From Accumulibacter sp. (lineage in GTDB: Bacteria; Pseudomonadota; Gammaproteobacteria; Burkholderiales; Rhodocyclaceae), in contig JAISAZ010000021.1 in the NCBI GenBank assembly GCA_031266435.1, forward strand, positions 1 through 43,846: 43,846 nt of DNA, read 5' to 3'. A program made the translations under genes and the position numbers. Positions 1 through 11,223 of this stretch are shown here, piece by piece. Below the pieces are notes generated by a model. The model was not told where the DNA came from. It ran no database searches and saw only the letters and a list, made by a program, of their open reading frames with translations. Position 1 is the stretch's first letter. The number at the start of each line of letters is the position of its first letter.

Positions 1-390
1 CTATGGGACTGGATGAAATTCCTATCCGCGCAAGAAAAGGAGGAACTCACGATGCTCGCAAAAAAGAACCCGCAAGTAAAGAAAGCGGTAGTGAAGCTAC
101 TCGCGCTCACAGAAGACGAACGCGCGCGGATGCTCGCCGACTCGCGGGAAAAGCTGCGCCGCGACATCTCCGCGCAAATACATGCAGGAGAAATGCGAGG
201 ATGGGAAGAGGGTCGTGAGGAAGGCAGGGAAGAAGGCCTGGAAGAGGGTCTGGAAAAAGGCCTGCAAAAAGGCCGTGAAGAAGAGAAACGCTCGGTTGCC
301 CGGAGCCTGATCAATCTCGGTCATCCAGTGGACGTGGTCGTCCAGATCACGGGGCTGTCGCGGGAAGTCGTCCAGTCCATGTTGCACTGA
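1..390 (+). CDS. Rpn family recombination-promoting nuclease / PD-(D/E)XK transposase, C-terminal part
   Basis: The reading frame is open from the first base of the window (LWDW before the first ATG at 13), so this is the 3' end of a gene that begins outside. About 129 residues are visible. The N-terminal part (W-M-K-F-L, then a KKNPQVKKAV stretch) resembles the region after the nuclease domain of Rpn/YhgA-type proteins. It is followed by a very charged helix of EGREEG/EGLEKG repeats (about residues 75-100), as is typical for the C-terminal part of this family. The catalytic PD-(D/E)XK domain would lie upstream and cannot be checked. Such genes are often multicopy and act as DNA nucleases in RecA-independent recombination. 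The assignment rests on the C-terminal pattern only. Confidence 0.72.
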   Translation, partial: LWDWMKFLSAQEKEELTMLAKKNPQVKKAVVKLLALTEDERARMLADSREKLRRDISAQIHAGEMRGWEEGREEGREEGLEEGLEKGLQKGREEEKRSVARSLINLGHPVDVVVQITGLSREVVQSMLH

Positions 391-530
391 ATCAGGGATC
401 AGGAGACGGGAGACAGGAGACAGATGAAAACCGATCGGTGTTTCGTCGATTCCTGATCGGCGGCGAAGCCGCCGGTAATTGATCTGATTCCTGATTCCTG
501 ACATCCGATACCTGATTCCTGATCGGCGTG
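391..530. repeat. Heptad repeat array A1, upstream of carA
   Basis: The spacer between the Rpn-like stop codon and the carA promoter is made of 7-bp units (TCAGGGA, TCAGGAG, ACGGGAG, ACAGGAG) followed by a GATCGG block and the palindrome GGCGGCGAAGCCGCC. It ends in TCCTGAT units in the opposite sense. The same modules recur in other intergenic gaps of the window. The array stops directly before the carA -10 hexamer. Confidence 0.8.
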
Positions 531-537
531 CTATAAT
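529..537 (+). promoter_or_regulatory. carA promoter, extended -10
   Basis: TGCTATAAT is a perfect extended -10 element (TG at 529-530, TATAAT at 532-537). No good -35 hexamer is visible, because the upstream DNA is repeat array A1. Transcription would start near 543-545, just before the leader hairpins. Confidence 0.65.
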
Positions 538-542
538 TGACA

Positions 543-592
543 CTTGAATCGAGGTTCAAGCGGGAGCGCCGCGAGGCTTCCCGCTTTTGTTT
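543..592 (+). promoter_or_regulatory. carA leader: overlapping hairpins, attenuator-like
   Basis: Two hairpins can form in the short leader. The first pairs CTTGAA (543-548) with TTCAAG (555-560). The second pairs AAGCGGGA (558-565) with TCCCGCTT (579-586) and is followed by a T-rich tract (585-592), so it looks like an intrinsic terminator. The 3' arm of the first and the 5' arm of the second share bases 558-560, so the two stems compete. The terminator lies about 30 bases before the carA start. Pyrimidine- or arginine-linked attenuation is an inference from position. Confidence 0.6.
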
Positions 593-619
593 GTCCAATC
601 GACCGATCAGGAGCGTCTC

Positions 620-1786
620 GTGTCCTTCTTGCCTTCATTTCCGCCTGCGATTTTGGCGCTCGCGGACGGTACGGTTTTCCGTGGCTATTCGATCGGATTC
701 GAAGGCTCGGTCGTCGGTGAGGTCGTTTTCAACACGGCGATGACCGGATATCAGGAAATCCTTACCGACCCTTCCTATACGCGGCAGATCGTTACGCTGA
801 CGCATCCGCACATCGGCAATACCGGGTGCAACGACAAAGACATCGAATCTCAGGGGCTTTTCGCCTCCGGCCTCATCGTCCGCGATTTGCCGATCCGCGC
901 CGAAAGCTGGCGTATGCAGTGCAGCCTGCCCGACTTCCTGAAAGAACACGCGATCGTCGCGATCGCCGGGATCGATACGCGCCGCCTCACGCGCATCCTG
1001 CGCGAAAAAGGCGCGCAGGCGGGGTGTATCGAAGCTTTTGACCCCGCCGCCGAGGCGGACGCGGTCGCAAAGGCGGGCGCTTTCCCCGGACTCGCGGGGA
1101 TGGACCTCGCCAAGGAGGTCAGCGTCGACGCACCTTACGAGTGGAACGAAGCCGGGTGGTCCTTGCGCGGCGGATTCTCTGCCGCCGGGAAGTCCGAATT
1201 CCACGTCGTCGTCCTCGACTACGGCGTCAAGCGCAACATCCTTCGTATGCTTTCGTCGTACAAATGCCGCGTGACGGTCGTCCCCGCGAAGACGCCGGCG
1301 TCCGATGTGCTCGCCTACCGCCCCGACGGCGTGCTCTTGTCGAACGGTCCCGGCGACCCCGAACCCTGCGCTTACGCGATCGAGACGATACGCGGGCTGC
1401 TCACCCAAAAGACGCCGATTTTCGGCATCTGCCTCGGGCACCAGTTGCTCGCGCTCGCCTCCGGCGCGAAGACGCGCAAGATGAAGTTCGGCCACCACGG
1501 CGCAAACCATCCGGTCAAGGACCTCGATACGCAGGAAGTCGTGATCACCAGCCAGAACCACGGATTTGCCGTCGACGCGGAGTCGCTGCCGCCGAACCTC
1601 AAGGCGACGCACGTTTCCCTGTTCGACGGGACGCTCCAGGGCGTCGCGCGCACCGACGCGCCCGCGTTCTCTTTTCAGGGGCACCCCGAAGCGAGCCCGG
1701 GGCCGCACGACGCCGCGTATCTGTTTGAACGCTTCATCACGATGATGCGCGCGAAAAGGAGCGGGGAAACCCCCGCGGAAAGATAA
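620..1786 (+). CDS. carA: Carbamoyl-phosphate synthase small subunit
   Basis: CarA is the glutamine amidotransferase subunit that hydrolyses glutamine and passes ammonia to CarB, for pyrimidine and arginine synthesis. The N-terminal CPSase_sm domain (starting with [15 protein letters not shown]) is followed by a class I glutamine amidotransferase domain. That domain has the nucleophile in GICLGH and the His-Glu pair in [21 protein letters not shown] is also typical. I chose GTG at 620 (388 residues) because CAGGAG lies 6 bases upstream and the family normally starts close to PPAIL. TTG at 587 would fall in the leader terminator. carB follows 3 bases after the stop, so the two form an operon. 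Confidence 0.97.
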   Translation: MSFLPSFPPAILALADGTVFRGYSIGFEGSVVGEVVFNTAMTGYQEILTDPSYTRQIVTLTHPHIGNTGCNDKDIESQGLFASGLIVRDLPIRAESWRMQCSLPDFLKEHAIVAIAGIDTRRLTRILREKGAQAGCIEAFDPAAEADAVAKAGAFPGLAGMDLAKEVSVDAPYEWNEAGWSLRGGFSAAGKSEFHVVVLDYGVKRNILRMLSSYKCRVTVVPAKTPASDVLAYRPDGVLLSNGPGDPEPCAYAIETIRGLLTQKTPIFGICLGHQLLALASGAKTRKMKFGHHGANHPVKDLDTQEVVITSQNHGFAVDAESLPPNLKATHVSLFDGTLQGVARTDAPAFSFQGHPEASPGPHDAAYLFERFITMMRAKRSGETPAER

Positions 1787-1789
1787 GCC

Positions 1790-4996
<3,207 letters not shown>

Positions 4997-5051
4997 CGAA
5001 AAATCGTCGCAGTTTCAGAGAGCCTGGTTTTTTTTCGCAAGCGAGTGAATC

Positions 5052-5528
5052 ATGAGCAAGACACCTTTGACGATCAAGGGCGCCGAGAGCCTTCGCGCCG
5101 AATTGCGTCACCTCAAAACGATCGACCGCCCCGGCGTGATCACGGCGATCGCCGAAGCGCGTTCGCAGGGCGACCTCTCGGAAAACGCCGAATACGACGC
5201 CGCGAAGGAGCGTCAGGCGTTCATCGAAGGACGCATCCAGGAAATCGAGAGCAAACTCTCGAACGCCCAGGTCATCGACCCCAATCTGCTCGACGCCGGC
5301 GGACGCTGCGTCTTCGCTTCGACGGTCGAACTCGAAGACCAGGACAGCGGCGCGCGCGTCACGTATCAAATCGTCGGAGAAGACGAAGCGGACATCAAGC
5401 ACGGAAAAATATCGATCAACTCGCCGATCGCCCGCGCGCTGATCGGAAAATCCGCGGGCGACGTGGCGCAAGTGCGCACACCGGGCGGTTTGCGCGAATA
5501 CGAACTCCTGGACGTTCGCTACGAATGA
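5052..5528 (+). CDS. greA: Transcription elongation factor GreA
   Basis: GreA inserts its coiled coil into the RNA polymerase secondary channel and stimulates cleavage of backtracked RNA. The 158 residues are the standard length. The coiled-coil tip motif [14 protein letters not shown] with its acidic residues lies at about positions 41-54. The C-terminal FKBP-like domain follows ([26 protein letters not shown]). It starts at ATG 5052 and follows carB in the same direction. No clear terminator separates them, so co-transcription is likely. The carAB-greA linkage is common in betaproteobacteria. Confidence 0.97.
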   Translation: MSKTPLTIKGAESLRAELRHLKTIDRPGVITAIAEARSQGDLSENAEYDAAKERQAFIEGRIQEIESKLSNAQVIDPNLLDAGGRCVFASTVELEDQDSGARVTYQIVGEDEADIKHGKISINSPIARALIGKSAGDVAQVRTPGGLREYELLDVRYE

Positions 5529-5620
5529 CCGAAGCCCTGAAAAGACGCGGTGACGCCACGTACGCAATCGTCCTCCCGCGCGCGGCTTAAGCTCAAAGCA
5601 TCTTCAGGGACTCTCGATAA

Positions 5621-6241
5621 ATGGCGCGGAGCCGGACGAGCAAAGCCTGGATGCGCGAACACGTCAGCGACGCTTTCGTCCATCGCGCGAAAGCGCAAGA
5701 CTACCGCTCGCGCGCCGCGTTCAAACTCATCGAGATCGACGACCGGGACCGCCTCATCCGCCCCGGTGAAAACGTCGTCGACCTGGGCGCGGCACCCGGC
5801 GGATGGTCGCAGGTCGCAGCGAATCGCTTGCGGGGGAAGGGCAGGGTCGTCGCGCTCGACCTCCTTGAGATGGCGCCGATCGAAGGCGTCGATTTTATCC
5901 AGGGAGATTTTTGCGACGCCGGGACTCTGGAAGAAGTCGAGCGCCGTCTGAACACAGAGAAGCCCGGACTCGTCCTTTCGGACATGGCGCCCAATATTTC
6001 AGGAATCGCGCTCACCGACCAAGCGCGGATGATGCGCCTCGCCGAACTCGGTCTCGAGTTTTCGCGCGCGCACCTGAAGCCCGACGGCGCCTTCCTCGTC
6101 AAGGTTTTCCAGGGGCACGGCTTCGACGCCTTCGTAAAAGCGATGCGCCTCGCGTTCGTGACGGTCTCGACCCGAAAGCCCGACGCCTCGCGCGACCGGA
6201 GCGCCGAATTGTATCTGCTCGGGCGCGGGGTCCGAGGCTGA
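5621..6241 (+). CDS. rlmE: 23S rRNA (uridine-2'-O-)methyltransferase RlmE (FtsJ/RrmJ)
   Basis: This enzyme methylates the 2'-OH of the A-loop uridine (U2552 in E. coli) of 23S rRNA with SAM. The 206 residues match the family. All four catalytic residues of the K-D-K-E tetrad can be placed: Lys in [11 protein letters not shown], Asp in [12 protein letters not shown], Lys in [10 protein letters not shown] and Glu in [11 protein letters not shown]. The SAM motif is [13 protein letters not shown]. It lies 92 bases after greA in the same direction, the usual betaproteobacterial arrangement. The stop codon TGA (6239-6241) merges into repeat array A2. Confidence 0.96.
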   Translation: MARSRTSKAWMREHVSDAFVHRAKAQDYRSRAAFKLIEIDDRDRLIRPGENVVDLGAAPGGWSQVAANRLRGKGRVVALDLLEMAPIEGVDFIQGDFCDAGTLEEVERRLNTEKPGLVLSDMAPNISGIALTDQARMMRLAELGLEFSRAHLKPDGAFLVKVFQGHGFDAFVKAMRLAFVTVSTRKPDASRDRSAELYLLGRGVRG

Positions 6242-6400
6242 GGACAGAAGACAGAGGACTGATGACAGAGCGCTCACTGCGTTCGCTTTGTGATCTGTTT
6301 TCAGTCGTCAGATGTCGGATGGGACGCTCCTTCTGATTACAGACAACTGACTACTTAAGGCCGAAGGCCGCTCAGTCCTCTGTCTTCTGTCCTCTGTACT
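6239..6400. repeat. Inverted-repeat heptad array A2 between convergent rlmE and FHA gene
   Basis: The gap between two convergent genes begins with 7-bp units (GAGGACA, GAAGACA, GAGGACT) at about 6240-6262. It ends with the exact reverse complement of those 23 bases at about 6372-6394. Inside are a GCGCTC...TTTGTGATCTGTTTTCAGT block and the GGCCGAAGGCC palindrome. Transcribed from either side, this gives a long stem with about 110 bases between the arms, and it may act as a bidirectional terminator. No conventional GC stem with a U-tract is seen here. Confidence 0.8.
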
Positions 6401-6404
6401 CCCC

Positions 6405-7292
6405 TCAGCAAGTCTCGAAATGGACACCGCAGCCCAGATCGCCAGGGAAGGTGCGTCCGAGGAGGATCAACCCTTTTCCGCTGATGTCGATCGATGACTT
6501 CCTGATCAGTACTTCCTTTCCGTGCTCGTCGGTGACGCTCGTGCCGTTGGTGCTCGTATCGGTCAGAACGAGCCTCCCGGCGCGCCATTCGATTCGGCAA
6601 TGGTTCCTCGAAACGAGAAAGTCGTTCTCGAAAACCAGGTCGTTCTGCGGGTCGCGTCCCAGCGAGACGACGGGAATGTCGCGCGTCAGTTCGATCTTTT
6701 TCTCTTTATAGCTGAGCTTCAGAAAAACGCTTTTCGCCTTTGCGGGCTTGGGGTTTTTCTGTCCATCCCCGACGGGGGTCGAAACGATCAGATCGCCGTT
6801 CATCACCCCCATCGGAATCTCGAGGCGCCAGTCGACGGAAAAAACCGGGATGTCGATCGAGGGGGCTTTCAGCGGGGACGCGAGCGCGTGCAACTCAGGG
6901 TTGCTCGCCGCGATGACGTTTTCGGAAGCGACGATGCCGTTGTCGAGAACGGCGAGACCTTCGGCGTTTTCGTTCGCGGCGTTGGGCGTGTCCGACTCAG
7001 GATGAATTCCGACGCGGAGCGAGACGTGGCGCTTGAACTGCTGCGGCAGACTGCTGCAACGGTGCTGCATCTCGCACGCGGCGAGTACGGCGGTATCGGC
7101 GGTACGGAATGCCGCGCAATAACTGTACGGCGAGCGATCGACGACCTCGCCCTGGTACGCCGCGATGACGCGATCGACCCGGTTCAAACGGCGTTTGACC
7201 GGATTGTTGTCTTCGTCCTTATCGACGCTGTCGGCGCCAATCCCCGACACTATGGCATAAACCAGAACCCTCTGTCCGGCATTATCGCTCAT
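6405..7292 (-). CDS. FHA-domain protein with a degenerate nucleotide-cyclase-like N-terminal domain
   Basis: The C-terminal part (about residues 190-290) is an FHA domain, a phosphothreonine-binding module. It shows VVSLGRDPQNDLVF, VSRNHCRIEW and TDTSTNGTSV. The N-terminal 150 residues resemble class III adenylate/guanylate cyclase domains (HR-like NRVDRVIAAYQGEVVDR...AAFRTADTAVLAACEMQHR...LRVGIHP). The first metal-binding Asp region reads VLVYAIVSG, without the expected Asp, so it is probably not catalytic. I chose ATG at 7292 (295 residues) because AGGGT lies upstream; TTG at 7313 would precede the ribosome binding site. It is likely a signalling adaptor for Ser/Thr phosphorylation; the partner is unknown. 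Confidence 0.85.
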   Translation of the reverse strand: MSDNAGQRVLVYAIVSGIGADSVDKDEDNNPVKRRLNRVDRVIAAYQGEVVDRSPYSYCAAFRTADTAVLAACEMQHRCSSLPQQFKRHVSLRVGIHPESDTPNAANENAEGLAVLDNGIVASENVIAASNPELHALASPLKAPSIDIPVFSVDWRLEIPMGVMNGDLIVSTPVGDGQKNPKPAKAKSVFLKLSYKEKKIELTRDIPVVSLGRDPQNDLVFENDFLVSRNHCRIEWRAGRLVLTDTSTNGTSVTDEHGKEVLIRKSSIDISGKGLILLGRTFPGDLGCGVHFETC

Positions 7293-7451
7293 GGTACGAC
7301 ACCCTGCTTGCAAAAACCGATCCGGAAGCGCTTTCCGAGGCTTTCGCTCGGGGAGAACGCCGCTCGCTTTCCATTAACTAGATTATTAGCATGTTTCGTA
7401 CCGCCGGACTCTGTGATTTTTCGCACTTTCCCGAAAATTCGCCTCATTCGC

Positions 7452-8342
7452 CTAAAAAGTCCGCATCAACTCGCGCGCGCGACACAAATCCTCCCAAGCC
7501 TTGGCCTTGTCGGGCAGGTTTCTGAGCAGATACGCGGGATGGTAGGTCACGACGACGGGAATGTCGATTCGACCTTCCGTATAACGCAGACGCTTCCCGC
7601 GCAGGCCCGACAAGGTGCTTTCGGATCCGAGCACCGAAGAGACGGCGACCCGTCCGAGCAATACGATCAAGCTGGGTGAAACGAGTTCGATCTGCCGCTT
7701 CAAATAGGGGAAACACGCCGCCAGTTCCGAGGCTTCGGGCGTCCGGTTTCCCGGTGGTCTGCATTTTACGGCATTGGCGATGTATACGTCTTCACCGCGT
7801 TTCAAGTCGAGCGCCGACAGCATCGCGTCGAGCAGCTTCCCCGCCTGACCGACGAAAGGCTCGCCGTGCGCGTCCTCCTCCGCGCCCGGCCCCTCGCCGA
7901 TGAACATCCACGCCGCGGTCTCGTCGCCGACGCCGGGAACCGCCTGCTTGCGTTGGGCGCACAGGCCGCACGCGCGGCAATCGGCGATGCTCCGGCGCAG
8001 TTGATCCCACCCCATTCCAGAGATTTCGTCGGCGCGCGCAGCGTGGGAAGCATGGGAGACGCCGGAATCGTTGGAAGCGTTGGAAGCGTTGGAATCCTTG
8101 GAATCGTTCGCATCGCGCGTGGCGTCAATGGGCGGGAGACTCGCCGGGGGGTGCGATTGCCGGAATTCGCCGGACGCGGGGTCGGGTGGCGCCTCTTCTG
8201 GAAGCGCCGCGTCTTCGGCGCGTTGCGCGCGTTTTTCGGAGCGCAAGACTCCTGACACTCCCGACACTCCCGAAGGCGCGCGCAGTATCCAGTACGGCGA
8301 GACGCCCATTTCATCGAGTATTTCCCGGCGCGAGAGTTTCAT
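7452..8342 (-). CDS. Uracil-DNA glycosylase, family 4/5 type
   Basis: The enzyme removes uracil from DNA. The catalytic domain occupies about residues 135-296. It shows CRACGLC near its start, the [26 protein letters not shown] loop, [13 protein letters not shown] and the C-terminal YHPAYLLRN motif. The cysteines in CRACGLC, KCRPP and ACFPY fit the [4Fe-4S] ligands of family 4. The first 130 residues are a low-complexity linker with SGVSGVSGV and Asn-Ala-Ser repeats. I chose ATG 8342 because GGAAAAGGG precedes it; that ribosome binding site is the right end of a Correia-like element. It lies downstream of rimI on the same strand. Confidence 0.93.
   Translation of the reverse strand: MKLSRREILDEMGVSPYWILRAPSGVSGVSGVLRSEKRAQRAEDAALPEEAPPDPASGEFRQSHPPASLPPIDATRDANDSKDSNASNASNDSGVSHASHAARADEISGMGWDQLRRSIADCRACGLCAQRKQAVPGVGDETAAWMFIGEGPGAEEDAHGEPFVGQAGKLLDAMLSALDLKRGEDVYIANAVKCRPPGNRTPEASELAACFPYLKRQIELVSPSLIVLLGRVAVSSVLGSESTLSGLRGKRLRYTEGRIDIPVVVTYHPAYLLRNLPDKAKAWEDLCRARELMRTF
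8045..8115 (-). repeat. Nonamer microsatellite in the UDG linker
   Basis: On the + strand the unit TTGGAAGCG and variants (TTGGAATCC, TTGGAATCG) are repeated in tandem. They encode the Asn-Ala-Ser / Asn-Asp-Ser repeats of the glycosylase linker. A second short run (ACTCCCGAC type, about 8252-8275) encodes the Ser-Gly-Val repeats. The 9-bp unit keeps the frame, so copy changes would only lengthen or shorten the linker. Confidence 0.75.
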
Positions 8343-8442
8343 CCCTTTTCCAAATCCTTCGTGCCTCCCCAAGGAGACGAGCCGAGGACGATTGTAGTAC
8401 GGCAAGGCGAGTCGGCAAAGGGAGGACGGCTGGGGCAAGGCG
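8340..8442 (-). repeat. Diverged Correia-like element (copy e) between rimI and the UDG gene
   Basis: Read on the minus strand, the spacer contains TTTGCCGACTCGCC and CTTGCCGTAC, as in the three better copies. It ends in ATTTGGAAAAGGGATGA, the counterpart of the family's right end. The left terminal repeat is not recognisable. The element fills the whole gap from the rimI stop (8443-8445) to the UDG start codon (8340-8342) and supplies the purine-rich ribosome binding site. Confidence 0.6.
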
Positions 8443-8925
8443 TCATGCGACGATTTCTTCGAGCGATATACGCATCACCAGCGCGTCTTCGCGCACGCCG
8501 TCCTGCGCCGGATAATACGCGCGCCGAACGCCGACGCGCTGGAATCCGTAATTCCTGTACAAGGCCAGCGCGCGGGCGTTCGACGGGCGTACTTCCAGAA
8601 AAAAAGAGTCCATCCCGCCGCGTCGCGCCAAATCCATCGCGTGGCGCAGCAGGCGCGCGCCGAAACCGATTCCCTGGAATTTCCCGGCGACACCCAGCGT
8701 GAGCAGGTGTGCTTCATCGACGGCGAGCATCATGACGAAATACCCGACGAGCACGCCATCGACACGGCATACTTTCGCAATCTGGTCGCTTGCGACCGAA
8801 TCCATGAAATGGCCGCGCCCCCACGGGGCGGCGTGGACGCGAAGCTCGATCGAAAGCACCTCGTCGACGTCCTCGGCGCTCATCGGCGAAAAAACGGCGG
8901 GAGATTGAGTCGAAGAATCGCTCAA
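8443..8925 (-). CDS. rimI: Ribosomal protein S18 alanine N-acetyltransferase RimI
   Basis: RimI is a GNAT acetyltransferase that acetylates the N-terminal alanine of ribosomal protein S18. The acetyl-CoA binding motif is VAGKFQGIGFGARLL, and the family features EVRPSNARALALYRNYGF and RRAYYPAQDGVREDALVM are complete. I prefer TTG at 8925 (160 residues) because AGGGAG lies six bases upstream, it overlaps the tsaB stop, and the E. coli alignment needs residues before MSAEDVDE. ATG at 8883 (146 residues) has no ribosome binding site. It is coupled to tsaB, as in many proteobacteria. Confidence 0.92.
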   Translation of the reverse strand: MSDSSTQSPAVFSPMSAEDVDEVLSIELRVHAAPWGRGHFMDSVASDQIAKVCRVDGVLVGYFVMMLAVDEAHLLTLGVAGKFQGIGFGARLLRHAMDLARRGGMDSFFLEVRPSNARALALYRNYGFQRVGVRRAYYPAQDGVREDALVMRISLEEIVA

Positions 8926-9596
8926 GAGTTTCTCCCTTCGGCCTCGCGCTCGGCGAGTGTCTTTGCAACCTTGTCGCGTACGTAAAGCAAGCTCGCCTCC
9001 GGGTGGTCGGCGCGTTCTCCCGCCGCAAAACGCGCCACCGCGAGACGCGCGATGCCTTCGGCGTGCGGCGCGATCTCCGGCCTCCACGCGTCGACGAAGG
9101 GCGCCAGACGCTCGCGGACGCCGGGGATATTCAAACCGTTTCCGCACGCGAGCCAGCCCCCCTGCGACGGAAGCGGGAGGTTTTCGGGGGAGTAGACGCC
9201 GATTTCGCCGTGGCGCACGCCATCGACAAAAAATCCGGCATAGACTTCCCCCATGCGCGCGTCGAGAAGCGCGAGCACACGCTTTGATCGGGTGAGGCAT
9301 GCCATCGCGTCGAGAGTCCCGACGCCGAGCAGCGGCGTCGCGCGCGCGGCGGACAGGCCCAAAGCCAGACCGCAAGCGACGCGCAGACCCGTAAACGAAC
9401 CGGGTCCCTGACCGAACGCGATGCCGTCCAGGTCGTCCAGACCGATTTCCGCGTCGCGCAGGCAGTCCGACAACATCGGGAGCAGGGTCGACGAATTCGA
9501 GTGACCTTCCAGAGAACGGCGAACGAAAAGCGCCCCGCCGACCCAGAGCGCGAGGGTCGCGGGGTCGGCCGCCGTTTCAATCGCCAGAACTTTCAT
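8922..9596 (-). CDS. tsaB: tRNA N6-threonylcarbamoyladenosine biosynthesis protein TsaB
   Basis: TsaB is the non-catalytic scaffold partner of TsaD in t6A37 tRNA modification. The ASKHA-fold N-terminus MKVLAIETA, HSNSSTLLPMLSDCL and GQGPGSFTGLRVA are diagnostic. The length of 224 residues is normal. Its stop overlaps the TTG start of rimI, so the pair is translationally coupled. The start ATG 9596 is the first possible and fits the family N-terminus exactly. Confidence 0.96.
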   Translation of the reverse strand: MKVLAIETAADPATLALWVGGALFVRRSLEGHSNSSTLLPMLSDCLRDAEIGLDDLDGIAFGQGPGSFTGLRVACGLALGLSAARATPLLGVGTLDAMACLTRSKRVLALLDARMGEVYAGFFVDGVRHGEIGVYSPENLPLPSQGGWLACGNGLNIPGVRERLAPFVDAWRPEIAPHAEGIARLAVARFAAGERADHPEASLLYVRDKVAKTLAEREAEGRNS

Positions 9597-9673
9597 TCGT
9601 AAAACTTTTCGACTTTTTGCGGGAAAGCCAAACCTCTCCCAAAAGCGCTGGAGGCAGGCACGAAGCTTCGTTC

Positions 9674-10612
9674 CTAATCGCTTGCGCGTGCTGCCTCTTC
9701 AATGGCCGCCGCAGCGCTTGCCGTCCGCCTTCGGCGTGCAATCACCACGTCCGCGACCGGGACGAGCAGCGCCAGGAAGAGGAAGACTTCCGCGACGATG
9801 CGATACGTGCGAATCACGGAACCGACTTTCTTGGCAGCGTAGTCGCCAAAGAGGTCGCCGCCCTTGTGGATCAGCTCGAGGAAGGGTGCTCTTTTTACGA
9901 TATTCCATCCCTGCATGACTTCGCCACGATTCGTCCCGGCGTATTCTGCCAATTTGTCGACCAGGACCGCCACGCATATATCGACGACGAAACTGCGCGC
10001 GCTGTCCGGGAGTTTTTCCCAAACCGCGTTCAGATTTCCCACGCCGCTCTGGATCGACTTGTCGATCCCCTTCTCGAAATGGTCTCTCAGCACCTGTGCC
10101 GCCTGCTGGGGCGTCGTGCTGCCGAGCAATTTATTCGCTTCCGGCAAGAAATCGCCGATCGCCTTGATGAGAAAACGGTTCGCCGACGGCGCGATATTGT
10201 TTCGGATCGTTGCAACCGCCTGCGTTTCGCCGCTGGAGAGGGCGCCGTAGACCGCGCCGAACGCCACCAGAATCACGGGGATATAGAGATAGTATAGAGT
10301 GGTGAGCTTGTCCCAAAGCGGGTTTTCCCGCTTGAAGCAGCCGAATTTCTTGCAGAAATACAATACGAGCAAGGCCAGGAGAAAAAACAGACAGGCGTAT
10401 TTGAACGAGCTGAAGAATAAATCTTTCAGATTCAGACTCGAAGAGAGGTAGTGGGCAACGCCCACGCCGCTGAAACTCGCCAGGGAACGCGCCAGTTCGC
10501 GGGATTCCATCGCAAGGGGATTGACCTCGGCCTTGCAGACAAACGGCGCGAGCAGCAACGCGACCAGGCAAGCCGTGAAATACCCGATGGATCGTTTGAT
10601 GGTCATTTTCAT
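9674..10612 (-). CDS. Hypothetical membrane protein with signal peptide
   Basis: I do not recognise this 312-residue protein. The N-terminus (MKMTIKRS, then a hydrophobic stretch ending near VCKA) looks like a signal peptide cut after about residue 28. Hydrophobic segments follow at about residues 67-88 (ACLFFLLALLVLYF) and 105-125 (YLYIPVILVAFGAVYGAL), and another near the C-terminus at about 275-293 (EVFLFLALLVPVADVVIA). The tail is basic and alanine-rich (RRRRTASAAAAIEEAA). A soluble region of about 150 residues lies between. ATG 10612 is preceded by GAGG at about 8 bases. It lies upstream of tsaB on the same strand, with a gap of 77 bases. Confidence 0.75.
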   Translation of the reverse strand: MKMTIKRSIGYFTACLVALLLAPFVCKAEVNPLAMESRELARSLASFSGVGVAHYLSSSLNLKDLFFSSFKYACLFFLLALLVLYFCKKFGCFKRENPLWDKLTTLYYLYIPVILVAFGAVYGALSSGETQAVATIRNNIAPSANRFLIKAIGDFLPEANKLLGSTTPQQAAQVLRDHFEKGIDKSIQSGVGNLNAVWEKLPDSARSFVVDICVAVLVDKLAEYAGTNRGEVMQGWNIVKRAPFLELIHKGGDLFGDYAAKKVGSVIRTYRIVAEVFLFLALLVPVADVVIARRRRTASAAAAIEEAARASD

Positions 10613-10953
10613 CGTAAAACCTCTTTCCGTTTGGAAACTTCCCTTTCAAGGGGAGTATTTTCGAAAAAACGGACCGACGCCTCTTCAAGGAAGGTCGCTC
10701 ATTTACTACTTGGCGTATTTTACCGGAACACATGGCGTCGAATCTCCGCGCAAGCGAAACCCCGTCCAAAACATGGCGGTCCGACGATTCCAAAAACGGC
10801 GTACGTCGAACCCGCCAAGGCCCGCCCAATGCACAAAATTATTCGACCGACGGCAAACTTTCGGCGCCGCTCGAAAAATCCTCGTGTATAATACGCGCCT
10901 CTAAGTCGGCGGCCCGCGAATTCCGCGGGTTGTTTTTGAGTGGTTTCGTCGCG
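10613..10953. other. Intergenic region between divergent membrane-protein gene and tRNA genes
   Basis: No convincing gene is seen in these 341 bases. Open frames here are short and lack ribosome binding sites. The region must hold the promoter of the minus-strand membrane-protein gene and, at its right end, the promoter of the tRNA genes. None of the repeat families of the window is present. Confidence 0.6.
10887..10900 (+). promoter_or_regulatory. tRNA operon promoter, -10 and GC-rich discriminator
   Basis: TATAAT at 10887-10892 is followed directly by ACGCGCC, a GC-rich discriminator as expected of stringently controlled stable-RNA promoters. No clear -35 hexamer is found at the normal distance. 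It lies about 60 bases upstream of tRNA-Glu. Confidence 0.55.
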
Positions 10954-11029
10954 GTCCCTATCGTCTAGAGGCCTAGGACACAACCCTTTCACGGTTGGTA
11001 CCGGGGTTCGAATCCCCGTGGGGACGCCA
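10954..11029 (+). tRNA. tRNA-Glu (anticodon UUC)
   Basis: The 76-base cloverleaf has the acceptor stem GTCCCTA/TGGGGAC, the anticodon stem CAACC/GGTTG with loop CTTTCAC (anticodon TTC), and the T loop GGTTCGAATCC. Discriminator G and an encoded CCA end it at 11029. It lies about 67 bases before tRNA-Asp and is probably co-transcribed. Confidence 0.97.
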
Positions 11030-11096
11030 GGAATTTTTTTGGCGCTTTTGCGCCGGGATCGAAATCACGGCTTTGAGATCGTATTGCAGTCAGCGC

Positions 11097-11173
11097 GGAG
11101 TGGTAGTTCAGTTGGTTAGAATACCGGCCTGTCACGTCGGGGGTCGCGGGTTCGAGTCCCGTCCACTCCGCCA
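11097..11173 (+). tRNA. tRNA-Asp (anticodon GUC)
   Basis: The 77-base cloverleaf has the acceptor stem GGAGTGG/CCACTCC, the D region TAGTTCAGTTGGTTAGAA, the anticodon GTC in CTGTCAC, and the T loop GGTTCGAGTCC. Discriminator G and CCA are encoded. A run of T (about 11181-11185) follows. Confidence 0.97.
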
Positions 11174-11223
11174 ATCCTGCTCTTTTTCGGAAAATCCAGA
11201 GTTTCGAGAGGTCAAGCGCTCGC

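Noticed and set aside
587-622. TTG start of carA at 587
   Set aside because: It lies in the leader terminator and lacks a ribosome binding site; GTG 620 with CAGGAG fits better.
635-1708. Long minus-strand open frame over carA, and similar ones over carB, pnp, the MMPL exporter and apeJ
   Set aside because: All lie opposite well-supported genes, show low-complexity Arg/Asp/Val-rich translations and lack ribosome binding sites.
6405-7292. A functional adenylate cyclase
   Set aside because: The metal-binding Asp is absent, and the strongest domain is FHA.
10613-10953. A small gene or ncRNA before the tRNA genes
   Set aside because: Open frames are short, without ribosome binding site, and no stable structure other than the tRNA promoter was found.
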